64,000 nucleotides of DNA. It comes from Bog-473 sp963850095 (GTDB lineage Bacteria; Actinomycetota; Acidimicrobiia; Acidimicrobiales; RAAP-2). The translations under genes and the position numbers were made by a program. Where the stretch lies: the NCBI GenBank assembly GCA_963850095.1, contig CAWKJX010000013.1, positions 62,001-126,000 of the forward strand, written 5' to 3'. This document shows, piece after piece, positions 27,239 to 36,118 of this stretch (within the stretch, counting starts at the first letter, position 1; each line of letters opens with the position of its first letter). The notes beneath the pieces were generated by a model that was not told the DNA's origin, searched no databases, and saw only the letters and a program-made list of their open reading frames with translations.

Positions 27239-28675
27239 ATGTTGACCCGCTTACGTGGCCTGGAGGCGAAACTGACGAGCGAGGCTCGGCGCCTCTTCAC
27301 GACGTTTGCGTTCTTGGCGGCCAAGCAGGGAGCCACGGCAGGCATCGGGATCATTTACTGGGTGGTGGCCACGCACTTCTTCGATGCCGAGGAGGTCGGA
27401 CTTGCGGCTGCCGCAGCGTCTACCGCGATGCTGCTGGCGGCGTTCGGTGCCTTGGGCGTTCCGTTACTCCTTCTGGCGGAGATAGAAGGGATGGAGCCGT
27501 CGGAGCGTCGGGCGGTCTTCACCACCGGCATCAACATCGCCGCGGTGGTCGTCCTGATCGCGGCGCTCGTCACCATGTCGTTGTCTCCCTGGCTGGGCAC
27601 GAGCCTCCGCATCATCGGAGGTGATCGGGTCACGGCCGTGCTTTTCGTGGTGGGCTCGTTGGCGACGCTCGGAGGACTGACCCTCGACGCGGCGGCCATT
27701 GGATTGCATCGCGGCGCCGCGCAGCTCTGGCGGGGCAGCCTGGGCTCGGCTTTGAAGCTTGCCTGCGTCGTCCTCTTGATCGTCTTGTCGATACGCACCA
27801 GTGCCGGCCTGATTTTCGCTTGGGCGGTGGCGATGGTGGCCGCGTTCTTCGTCTGCATGCCGATGCTCGGCCTGACGCGAACACCGGCGGGTGAGGGATC
27901 GCTCGGTCACCGGGTTGCGCTCGTACGTAAGTACGGCAAGCTGTCACTCCAGCACCACGTGCTCAACCTTTCGATCAGCTCCGTTTCCTTCATCATCCCC
28001 CTGATCGCCGTTCTGCTCATCTCTCCGCAGCAGGTCGCGTATTTCTCTGCGGCGTATCTGGTTTCCGCCACCATGCTGAGCATCCAGTACATGCTGGCGT
28101 TATCGCTTTTTGCTGAGCGATCGGGCGATCCCGAGCTGCTGAGTCGGAACGTCAGGCGGACTCTTCCCCTCGCGATTTCCCTGGTTCTCGGCATTGTTCT
28201 CGTGGTCGAGATCACAGCTCCATACCTGCTGCGCATATTCGGACCCGCCTATGCCGCCAACGGAACAACTGCGCTTCGCATTCTGGTCCTGGTCGGTCCC
28301 GCCTACGTCGTGAAGGATCACTACGTCTCCATCCGGCGGGCACAGCATCGCATGTCACATGCTGCCGCGATCATGGGCATCGGGACCACAGCCGAAGTCA
28401 TCGGATCGGCCTTGGGCGGCGTCCTCTGGGGTGTGACGGGGATCGCCGTCGGCTGGGTGGCCGTCGCCTCCTGCGAGGCCCTGTTCCTGCTTCCCGCCGT
28501 TCTCCAGGTCTATCGCCACGTCACCGTGTCGACTCCGATCGAGGGCCAGGGAACTGACTCAAATGGTACGCGTGACTCTGATCGGGGCGACCCGGGGCGC
28601 TGGAACCACGAGGAACCCGATGGCCCCGTCGTCCACCAGGTCGACGATTCCTCTACTGGCAGTCGGGCCGACTGA
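27239..28675 (+). CDS. Oligosaccharide flippase (Wzx/MATE-like), copy 1
   Basis: 478 residues with about 12 hydrophobic segments and a hydrophilic C-terminal tail of about 50 residues. Typical polysaccharide-export features: an N-terminal L-F-T-T-F-A-F-L-A-A-K-Q-G, the F-D-A-E-E-V-G-L-A-A-A-A-A-S-T loop, and a C-terminal A-A-N-G-T-T-A-L-R segment. It should translocate lipid-linked glycan units. Strongly similar throughout to the protein at 34772-36118 (for example K-D-H-Y-V-S-I-R-R-A-Q-H-R-M-S in both). Confidence 0.88.
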   Translation: MLTRLRGLEAKLTSEARRLFTTFAFLAAKQGATAGIGIIYWVVATHFFDAEEVGLAAAAASTAMLLAAFGALGVPLLLLAEIEGMEPSERRAVFTTGINIAAVVVLIAALVTMSLSPWLGTSLRIIGGDRVTAVLFVVGSLATLGGLTLDAAAIGLHRGAAQLWRGSLGSALKLACVVLLIVLSIRTSAGLIFAWAVAMVAAFFVCMPMLGLTRTPAGEGSLGHRVALVRKYGKLSLQHHVLNLSISSVSFIIPLIAVLLISPQQVAYFSAAYLVSATMLSIQYMLALSLFAERSGDPELLSRNVRRTLPLAISLVLGIVLVVEITAPYLLRIFGPAYAANGTTALRILVLVGPAYVVKDHYVSIRRAQHRMSHAAAIMGIGTTAEVIGSALGGVLWGVTGIAVGWVAVASCEALFLLPAVLQVYRHVTVSTPIEGQGTDSNGTRDSDRGDPGRWNHEEPDGPVVHQVDDSSTGSRAD

Positions 28676-28806
28676 CCAGCAGAACGCTGCTGACCCCGAG
28701 GACGGTACGCGAGCCGCCTTTTTGGGCCGTGGGTCCCCGACACGGACGCTAGACTGGATCTCCGCGGGGCGAACATCGACGGTCGGGCTGTCCGTAGATC
28801 CTTATT

Positions 28807-28844
28807 GTTCGTACGTTGTGAGAGGGTTCGTACGTTGTGAGAGG
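28807..28844 (+). repeat. Perfect 19-bp tandem duplication
   Basis: The unit GTTCGTACGTTGTGAGAGG occurs twice in direct succession (28807-28825 and 28826-28844), ending 23 bases before the sulfotransferase start. It could duplicate a regulator site or be a slippage product. Confidence 0.85.
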
Positions 28845-28867
28845 GATTGAGAGGACGGTGCCAACCG

Positions 28868-29741
28868 GTGTCGAAAGGGCTTGACGTTGACGGGGGCGCC
28901 ACCCCAATGCGAGACGACGAGCCTCTGATTCGGCGCCGGGTGCTGGCCATGGCGAAGCAGGCGGCGCGCTCCGTCGTCCGTGCCCCCCGAAGTCAACGCA
29001 GACTTGTCCTGATCTTCGGGTGTCAGAGGTCCGGCACCACGATGCTGCAGCAGACGATCCTCGACCGATCGTGGCGGGTTCTGATCCTCGAGGAGCACGA
29101 CCGGCGTCTTATCGCCAAAACGGGAGCCTTCCAGGAGACCGACTGGCAGGACTATTCAACGGTGGTTCAGCGCTTGCGTGAAATACCGTTCGAGGTGGTT
29201 GTGGCGAAGCCGCTGGTCGAGAGTTCCCAGGCCGTCGAGCTGATGGATGCGGCCGGTGAGGTCAAAGGGATCTGGATGCTTCGTCGCTACGACGGGGTGG
29301 CGCGTTCCAACATAAAGCGGTTCGGTTTGGAGAATGCATATCAAGACCTGGCGCCATTCTGTGAGAACGACCTCTCGAATTGGCGGGCGCGAGGTTCAAC
29401 CGAGGAAACACGTTCGACCATCAAGGAGCTGGTGGGGGAGGGCTTGTCTCCGCTCGATGCGGCTGCGCTCTTCTGGTGGGCCCGAAACCGGCTCTACTTC
29501 GACCTCGAACTCTCGGCGGGACGAGCGGATCCGCATCCTTCGCTACGAGCGGACATGCGATCACACCCAAGATGTGGTCGAGTCGCTCTCCGGGTATTTG
29601 GGCATCACCCTGCCCACCGGCAAGATCGTCAGCAAGACGCGTGCCCAGTCCCGATCCGAGCGGGACTCAGGCCTGCACCCCGACGTGGAGCGGCTCTGTC
29701 GGGAACTGTGGGATTCCTTTGCCGGATTGCCGGAACTCTAG
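28868..29741 (+). CDS. Sulfotransferase family protein, frameshifted
   Basis: The N-terminal half has the PAPS-binding loop F-G-C-Q-R-S-G-T-T-M-L-Q and runs to L-Y-F-D-L-E-L-S. One extra G near 29513 moves the frame, and the remainder (D-E-R-I-R-I-L-R-Y-E, a 3'-phosphate-loop-like region, then G-Y-L-G-I-T-L-P) ends at 29741. Corrected length is about 290 residues. It would sulfate a glycan or lipid using PAPS. The start could be GTG 28868 or ATG 28907. It sits between flippase 1 and the acyltransferase, consistent with polysaccharide decoration. Confidence 0.7.
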
Positions 29742-29766
29742 GTCGGGGGCCGCCGCGACCTAGGGG

Positions 29767-29794
29767 CGTTCCATTCTCGTCGTTCCATTCTCGT
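29767..29794 (+). repeat. 14-bp tandem duplication between convergent genes
   Basis: CGTTCCATTCTCGT occurs twice without spacer in the 73-base gap between the sulfotransferase and the convergent acyltransferase. Confidence 0.8.
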
Positions 29795-29814
29795 CGACAC
29801 GGCCACCGTGGCCG

Positions 29815-30987
29815 TCATGAGTCGTCGGAAGACTCCGAGGTGCCCGGGCGCTCTCCGCCACCACCGGTCGACGAGCGGGCCTGCCATTTGGCATTCCAGC
29901 GCGACGCCACGGACCGACCGAAGCGAACCCCCCGCACTGCGGTCTGGGACGCATGGAAGGTTGCCGCGGTGCCTGCACGCCCGAGCCCGCCCAGCACGCC
30001 CGTACCCGCCACCAGCCGGAACATCTCTCGACGTTCGGACGTGAAGCGTCCCTTCCATTCCTCTTCGCCTCGGAGAAAGTCCACTTCGGTCAGGCCGCGA
30101 GCACAGGCGTCGTCGACGATGGAAGCGAAAAGGGCGACCCCCACGTCCTTCCAGCGGGGATCGGTGAGCCGGGCACTCTGGTACATGCTGGCGCGTCCCG
30201 CCACCTCGAAGGCGAACGCGGTGGCGACGACGAGGTCGTCGGTCGCGAGCTGGTGGACGACCACCTCATCGGCCTCGATACCGCCGGAGCAACCGGCGAC
30301 GAAGCGATCAAAGGAGGAGAGGAAGTCGGAACGGCCTTGCCACTGTGCCCGGTGCAGGTCGCGCAAGGTGTCGAGCCCCGAGAGGACCGCCGGGCCCCGC
30401 AGCTTTCGGTACGTCACCCCATCGCCCTCGAGGCGATTCGTGGTGTTACGGATCTTGCGCCTGAATCGTGAGGTCAGGGTGGCCCGGAAGGCCTCCGCAC
30501 TCTCGGGCAGCAGCGCATAGGGGGCTGAAGCCAGCGGCTCCCGACGGACGCGACCCGGCAGGACCTCGGCCAGCATGGATCCGGCTCGTACGCCCCTCAG
30601 GTCCAAGAAACGGCCCGATGGGTGGCCGAGCCAGTCTCCGACGAGGCGGCCCACGGCGGCCTCATGGCCGGAGGCGGCCAAGAGGTCGATGTGATCCGAG
30701 CACAGCGAGGCGTCGCCCATGAGCTGGATGCTCGACAACCGGTGGTGCTGTTCCAAGGCGAGCCCGCCAAGGAGCTGGCCGTCGTCCACGACCAGGACGA
30801 AATGACGGCCTTGTCCACCTGTCCCGGTCAGCCACCACGAGCGCAGGAAGGGAGAGGGGAGTGGGGCAGCATCGACCAGAACGTCCCATTGTTTCGTCCA
30901 CTGGCCGAGCTCCGGGACGTCTATGAGCCTGGGCGGAGCCACTACGGGTAGGTGCGCCGTGTGCGCTCTGGGTCGCAGGCTGGGCAT
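29815..30987 (-). CDS. GNAT/FemAB-like acyltransferase (Acetyltransf_6/BioF2-like)
   Basis: 390 residues with the split GNAT fold seen in cellulose/exopolysaccharide-associated CelD/BioF2-like acyltransferases: an N-terminal W-D-x-L-V-D ... F-L-R-S-W-W element, a S-R-F-R-R-K-I-R-N segment and a C-terminal core with T-E-V-D-F-L-R-G-E-E-E-W-K-x-R-F. These proteins acylate glycans or amino sugars. Contained in the polysaccharide locus, on the opposite strand to its neighbour flippases. Confidence 0.8.
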   Translation of the reverse strand: MPSLRPRAHTAHLPVVAPPRLIDVPELGQWTKQWDVLVDAAPLPSPFLRSWWLTGTGGQGRHFVLVVDDGQLLGGLALEQHHRLSSIQLMGDASLCSDHIDLLAASGHEAAVGRLVGDWLGHPSGRFLDLRGVRAGSMLAEVLPGRVRREPLASAPYALLPESAEAFRATLTSRFRRKIRNTTNRLEGDGVTYRKLRGPAVLSGLDTLRDLHRAQWQGRSDFLSSFDRFVAGCSGGIEADEVVVHQLATDDLVVATAFAFEVAGRASMYQSARLTDPRWKDVGVALFASIVDDACARGLTEVDFLRGEEEWKGRFTSERREMFRLVAGTGVLGGLGRAGTAATFHASQTAVRGVRFGRSVASRWNAKWQARSSTGGGGERPGTSESSDDS

Positions 30988-31147
30988 GTCGCGTAAAAGG
31001 TCATCACGTTGTCGGTTGACATTACGGTCACTCTCCGTGCTTGGCCGCGGCGAAAATGGCCACCGTCGTCGGCGGTTCAGGTTAGGTGGGCGCGCCTCGA
31101 GTACCTATCGGGCACTTTGGACCTCGAGGTTAACCTTCTCCAACCCA

Positions 31148-34100
31148 TCAGAGCCGCCCCGGCGAACCAGCGGGTGGGGGATGGCTGACCGATGCCCACC
31201 CGCTGACCCAGCGCAGGGTCTGTCCGTCCGCCGTCAGTTCGACTCGTGAGCCTTTGCGCAGGAGGTCGGCCGGCAAGTCGACGTTTTGGGTCCCGGTGGT
31301 CTTGTCGAGCTCGTGGTGCCACACCGTGCGTCCACTCTCGGTGATCTCGAGCCTGGCCGCGACGGGACCGGCAGAGCCCAGCTGTACCTGGGCGACAGAT
31401 TGGTCCTTCGTGCTTTGGGCGATTGAGACCTCAGGTGGCGGGGTCCAAACCCCAATGGCCGGCTTAGTGGCCACAATGGCGCCCACGGCGAAGAGAGCCA
31501 GACCGAGGCAGCCGAGCAGTACCCCGGATCGTCTCGGCCGACGGGACCCGTTGGAACTCATGGGGGATGAAGGCGGCTCGTACGCGGGTTCGTCGGTCGC
31601 TGCGGCACGCCGGCGAAGCGGGACCACGCCGCGCGGATTCCACTTCTCCGGTCGCAGGCTCAGCACCAGGAGGAGAAGCAAGACGACGATGGCGACGGTC
31701 TCGGGTGGCGCGTCCGCCCATTTGATGAGGAATGCGCCGAAGACGGCAAATACCAGCGCTCCTGCCAATACGCAGAAGATCAGGTGCGCGGCGTCACGGA
31801 ATTGCCGCCGCCGCCGCCGCAATCTCACCAGCCACAGGATGGCGACAGGCACGGCCAGAAGGAGGACTACGACGTTGTACTCCGACCCGCCTACGGGAAC
31901 TCCTGCGGGCGCCCCGCGATGGGAGGGGGCGAGCAATCCGGTGACGTCGTAGATCTGGATGGGTCCGTTGTCGTAGATGCGCTTTATGAACGGGTACGTG
32001 GCGAACTTGTCGAGCTCTTCCGAGGTGAGTCGTCTCGAAGGTTCGCCCGTCGCGATGTAGGTCCCGAAGAGCGGAAGTCCTTCGGCCATGCGGTCGTCGA
32101 CGACAATGTAGCGAATGTCCGCTTTCCTGATCAGGTAGATGTCGAACAGGCTGAGGGCCTTGTCGAAATAGAGCAGCTCCGGATTGACCAAGCCGGCCTC
32201 GGCCGTGACCGAGTCGACGCCACCGATGGCGTTGAGCAGGACACCGTTGTCGTGGTCGGCCGCAACGCGCGAGCCCGCCGGGAGGTGGGTGTTGGCCCAC
32301 TGGGCGGCGGCGAACGACGGGGATCCGTAGGCGAGGGAGTCGCCGCCGACGTGGTACGGCCCGGGAAGGAGACTTACGGGGGGGCCGACGCCGTAGAGGA
32401 GGCTGCCCAGGAAAATGACGGTCGCCACCACGAGCGTCGCGACGCGCTCGATCCTTCGCCGGTCCTTCAGCATCCGCCTTCCCAGCCATGCACCGATCAC
32501 AGCCGCGATGCCGAAGAAGATGAACGTGGTTGCCCGCTCGGCCACCAGCTTGCTGTTCGACGAGACATTGGCGACCACCGTCAGCGGATAGATGGCGGCG
32601 ATGACTGCCGGTATGTAGCGAAGCACTCCACCTCGAATGGTTCGCTTGAAGACAACGCTGTAGAGGGATGGGAGGAGGATCATGCACCAGCCGAGAGCTG
32701 AAAGCAGGATCAACCCGATCTCCCATTTGGGGGATACTCCACCTGACGACGCTTTGAACAGGGCTCGGTTCCCCTGACCATTCCCCAACGCCTGTCGGAT
32801 TTCTGCCACGGCTGAGGAGAAGAGGGGGCCCAGGTACGGGGCGAGAAGATGGCCGACGTAGAGGGTCCAGAAACCGCCCACGACGATGCCCAGAGCGGTC
32901 ACTCCGCCGACGAGCCGGGCTTGTGTCCTTCTCCGTACAAGGGTTTGCGACTGTTCAGGGGTCAGGACGTCTCGACCTGTCCGATGCTTCTTCGATGAGG
33001 CCCCAGACCCAGCGGATGTGGAAGTGACCTGCTCGGAGTCGGAGGTCGATGGTTCTGTCAGCTGCTCGGGTTGCGCCTGGTCGGAGGCTGAGCCGTCCCG
33101 ACCATTCCGATTGCCGGTGATGTGCCCGTTGCCCCCGAACGACGGTTCTGTCAGCGCCTCGGAGTCCACGGTCGATGGCTCTGTCAGCTCGTCGGAGTCG
33201 AGAACCGGTGGTTCTGTCAGCTGATCGGAATCCTGGACCGATGATTGCGCTTTGGCGGCCCTACTCCGCCGGCGCGGGTGAGACGTGAGGTACATCCCGA
33301 GGAACCACACGACCAGGAAGCCGATGGTGAGCCATCCGGTGACGTGGTGGCTGATGACGACCGCAACGACGGAGCCGAGCCCCAGAACGTAAGCCCAGCC
33401 CACTCTGGGGCGAGGGGCATCGATCGAGAAGAAGAGGAGATACACCGTCGCCACCGCAAAGGCGAGGGCGATGGTCTCATAGGCGTACTGGGCATCGAAC
33501 GAATAGAACTGGGGGCTGGCCGCATAGACGAGTACGGCGACACCGCCCGCACGCGAGGAGCGGCAGAGGCGCTCGACCACGAGGTACACGCCGAGGACGA
33601 CCACGATACGGACGACAGCAAGAACGATCAGCTGGTCGACGACGAGAGGCAGACCGGTGATCCATCGGATGGCGGCGGTGGCCATTTCCAGCCCTGGGTA
33701 GTACGGACTTACCGGCAGCTCCGTGTTCGCAGGGAACAGCGCATGGCTGTCCAGCAGGTGAATCAGGGTCCCCCAGTGGATCAGTTCGTCGTAACTGTCC
33801 AAGAACGGAACCTCGAGCATCACGTAGGAGGCGAAGAGGCCCAGACCCAGCACAACCGAGACCGAGATCCGCTCGCCGCGTGACGTGTGTCGGCTCAGCA
33901 GGCGCCAGGCGCAGGCAGCGAAGTGCAGCGACACCCCGACAATGAAGATGAGGACACCCCGCGACTCGTGTCCGTTGCGGGCCAGGGTGTCCGCCGTACC
34001 CTGCAGCAGCAGACCCAAGCCAACCAGCGCCATCACCAAGCCGAGGCGTGAGCGGTCGACCGGCAGCGTCACAGGGGCGCCCGGAGCGTCGTCGAGCACG

Positions 34101-34189
34101 ACCTCGACTGGCCCCTCCGGAGAGTCGGGGAGGGGGTCGACCGGCCCCTCGCCGCGCTCCTGGAGACTGGGGAGAATCGGCTGTGACAT
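31148..34189 (-). CDS. Large polytopic membrane protein, probable GT-C-type glycosyltransferase
   Basis: 1013 residues. The N-terminal half has many hydrophobic helices and a D-S-Y-D-E-L-I-H-W loop after an early helix, as in GT-C transferases where an acidic first extracytoplasmic loop is catalytic. Residues about 316-400 are a hydrophilic low-complexity insert with repeated S-D-x-L-T-E-P-S units. More helices follow, then a soluble stretch (residues about 610-740), further helices, and a C-terminal extracytoplasmic beta-rich tail. The substrate would be a polyprenyl-phosphate sugar. Starts at ATG 34189. Confidence 0.65.
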   Translation of the reverse strand: MSQPILPSLQERGEGPVDPLPDSPEGPVEVVLDDAPGAPVTLPVDRSRLGLVMALVGLGLLLQGTADTLARNGHESRGVLIFIVGVSLHFAACAWRLLSRHTSRGERISVSVVLGLGLFASYVMLEVPFLDSYDELIHWGTLIHLLDSHALFPANTELPVSPYYPGLEMATAAIRWITGLPLVVDQLIVLAVVRIVVVLGVYLVVERLCRSSRAGGVAVLVYAASPQFYSFDAQYAYETIALAFAVATVYLLFFSIDAPRPRVGWAYVLGLGSVVAVVISHHVTGWLTIGFLVVWFLGMYLTSHPRRRSRAAKAQSSVQDSDQLTEPPVLDSDELTEPSTVDSEALTEPSFGGNGHITGNRNGRDGSASDQAQPEQLTEPSTSDSEQVTSTSAGSGASSKKHRTGRDVLTPEQSQTLVRRRTQARLVGGVTALGIVVGGFWTLYVGHLLAPYLGPLFSSAVAEIRQALGNGQGNRALFKASSGGVSPKWEIGLILLSALGWCMILLPSLYSVVFKRTIRGGVLRYIPAVIAAIYPLTVVANVSSNSKLVAERATTFIFFGIAAVIGAWLGRRMLKDRRRIERVATLVVATVIFLGSLLYGVGPPVSLLPGPYHVGGDSLAYGSPSFAAAQWANTHLPAGSRVAADHDNGVLLNAIGGVDSVTAEAGLVNPELLYFDKALSLFDIYLIRKADIRYIVVDDRMAEGLPLFGTYIATGEPSRRLTSEELDKFATYPFIKRIYDNGPIQIYDVTGLLAPSHRGAPAGVPVGGSEYNVVVLLLAVPVAILWLVRLRRRRRQFRDAAHLIFCVLAGALVFAVFGAFLIKWADAPPETVAIVVLLLLLVLSLRPEKWNPRGVVPLRRRAAATDEPAYEPPSSPMSSNGSRRPRRSGVLLGCLGLALFAVGAIVATKPAIGVWTPPPEVSIAQSTKDQSVAQVQLGSAGPVAARLEITESGRTVWHHELDKTTGTQNVDLPADLLRKGSRVELTADGQTLRWVSGWASVSHPPPAGSPGRL
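33000..33245 (-). repeat. Low-complexity repeat encoding L-T-E-P-S units
   Basis: About five degenerate copies of a unit encoding D-S-(D/E)-x-L-T-E-P, recognisable on the plus strand as repeated GGTTCTGTCAG/GGCTCTGTCAG. It lies inside the GT-C-like gene between transmembrane segments. Confidence 0.7.
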
Positions 34190-34771
34190 CAGTGTGCCCT
34201 GGCCCTGCCTCTCATTGTCCGAGCCCGTTCCGACCTAGCATCCCAGTTCAGGCCGCGCAGATGTACGCCTCGCTTGCCACTCCAGTAGCAATTCCGAATT
34301 ATGGCACGGGTCGTCGGAACCCGGTCCGCGCCGGCGACCCCCGTGCCTGGCGCGGCCCTGGATGGGGCAGCGGGTCCGACCCTGGGCCGCACGGGGACCC
34401 CGAGCGTCGGCGCGGAGAGCCAATTCGACGAGCCGCTCATGTCGGCCCATCAGTCGGCCGATACTCCCTACGTGCGTCACGAGCGTGGGTCAGCCAATCG
34501 GGACATTTGGCCGCCCGGCGGGCGGCGCGGCCCGCAATGGGCCGGCGTGGCGGGGACCTTCGGCCCTGGTGCGGACCGGTGCCAGGTTCACGGTTCGAGC
34601 GTGGGCGGTGGAGTCTCGGCGGCGGGCCTCAATGTGTGTTGCGCGTGAACACTCTCGTCTTTTCGTCAGGGCCATTCCGGAGCCTCCCAAGGGTTTGCGG
34701 TCGTGGCTCGGGGCTCTCCTGTCCCGGTCGCGCCCCAAAGGTCTCCTGACTCGCCCAAAGACGGTAGCGGA
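34190..34771. other. Divergent intergenic region between GT-C protein and flippase 2
   Basis: About 580 bases without a supported gene. The frames that cross it are short and show no family similarity I can see. Promoters for both neighbours must lie here. Confidence 0.35.
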
Positions 34772-36118
34772 ATGACGAACTGGTTCGGTGGGGGCGAGTC
34801 GAAACACCCGGTGGAGGTCAGGCGACTCTTCACGACCTTCGGCTTCCTGGTCGCCCGGCAGGGCATGACGGCGATCATCGGCCTCGGATTTTGGGTGGTC
34901 ACGACCCATCTCTTCGATACCGAAGCCGTCGGCCTCTCGGCCGCGGCGGCATCGACGGCAATGCTCCTCGCCGCCTTCGGGGCATTCGGGATCCCGCTGT
35001 TCTTCTTGGCGGAGATCGAGTCGATCGACCCCTTGGAGCGGCGCGTGGTCTTCACCACGGGGAACGCCATTGCCACGGGCGCGGTGCTGATTTTGGCGGT
35101 CGGCACCGTGGCCCTTTCCCCATTTCTCGGGTCGAGCCTCCGGATAATCGGCGCCGACCCCGCCATGGCGACGCTCTTCATTGTGGGATCGGTCGCAACG
35201 ATGGCCGGGCTCACCCTCGACGATGCTGCACTCGGTCTGCACTGTGGGTCGGCGCAGCTCTGGCGAGGGGCGATCAGTTCCCTCTTGAAACTCGCCTGTG
35301 TCGCCGTGTTGATCCTGGTCTCGGTGCGAACCGGAGCCGGGTTGATGTTCGCCTGGGCACTGGCCCTGGTTGTGGCCTTCTTCTTCTGCATGCCGATGCT
35401 CGGTCTGAAACGGGGGCCGAGGGAACGGGAAACGCTGGCACACAGGAGCGCGCTCGTACGCCGCTATGGCGTCCTGTCGCTGCAACATCACGTGCTCCAA
35501 CTCTCGATCAGCGCCGTCTCCTACATGATCCCGCTCATCGCCACACTGCTCATCTCTCCGTCCGAGGTCGCGTACTTTTCAGCGTCCTATCTCCTGGCGT
35601 CGGTCATTCTGATCGTTCCGTACCTGCTCGCCATCTCCCTCTTTGCAGAGAGGTCAGGGGACGCTGGGCTCCTCAGCCGCCACGTCCGACGCACGCTGCC
35701 CCTCGGGATCGCTTTCGTCGGAGCCATCGTGCTGGCCGTCGAAATCGCTGCACCGATGGCGCTGCGGCTCTTTGGCCCTGAATATGCGGCGAACGGCACC
35801 ACCGCGCTGCGGCTCTTGATCCTGACGGGGCCCGCCTACGTGATCAAGGATCACTACGTCTCGATCCGCCGGGCCCAACATCGCATGTCAGAGGCTGCGT
35901 TGATCATGGGCGTCGGAACGGCCGTGGAAGTCGCCGGCGCGGCCCTCGGCGGTGCCATCTGGGGTCTGGACGGAATCTGCCTCGGGTGGGTGGTGAGCGC
36001 GTCCTGTGTGGCTCTGTTCCTGGTTCCCGCCGTGCTCGACGTGTGGCATCACCCTGGCGTTGTCGCCGAGGATCTGCCTCGACCGCGTGAGCTCAGCGAT
36101 TCAGGTGTGGGGCGCTAA
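34772..36118 (+). CDS. Oligosaccharide flippase (Wzx/MATE-like), copy 2
   Basis: 448 residues, polytopic, a close paralogue of the flippase at 27239 over nearly its entire length. Shared blocks include A-A-A-S-T-A-M-L-L-A-A-F-G-A, C-M-P-M-L-G-L and K-D-H-Y-V-S-I-R-R-A-Q-H-R-M-S. It lacks the long hydrophilic C-terminal tail of copy 1. It should translocate lipid-linked glycans. The last 18 bases overlap the 3' end of the convergent glycosyltransferase gene. Confidence 0.88.
   Translation: MTNWFGGGESKHPVEVRRLFTTFGFLVARQGMTAIIGLGFWVVTTHLFDTEAVGLSAAAASTAMLLAAFGAFGIPLFFLAEIESIDPLERRVVFTTGNAIATGAVLILAVGTVALSPFLGSSLRIIGADPAMATLFIVGSVATMAGLTLDDAALGLHCGSAQLWRGAISSLLKLACVAVLILVSVRTGAGLMFAWALALVVAFFFCMPMLGLKRGPRERETLAHRSALVRRYGVLSLQHHVLQLSISAVSYMIPLIATLLISPSEVAYFSASYLLASVILIVPYLLAISLFAERSGDAGLLSRHVRRTLPLGIAFVGAIVLAVEIAAPMALRLFGPEYAANGTTALRLLILTGPAYVIKDHYVSIRRAQHRMSEAALIMGVGTAVEVAGAALGGAIWGLDGICLGWVVSASCVALFLVPAVLDVWHHPGVVAEDLPRPRELSDSGVGR

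Noticed and set aside
34490..35500. 336-codon minus-strand frame opposite flippase 2
   Set aside because: Gln/Arg/His-rich shadow of a membrane-protein gene; no motif or ribosome-binding site.
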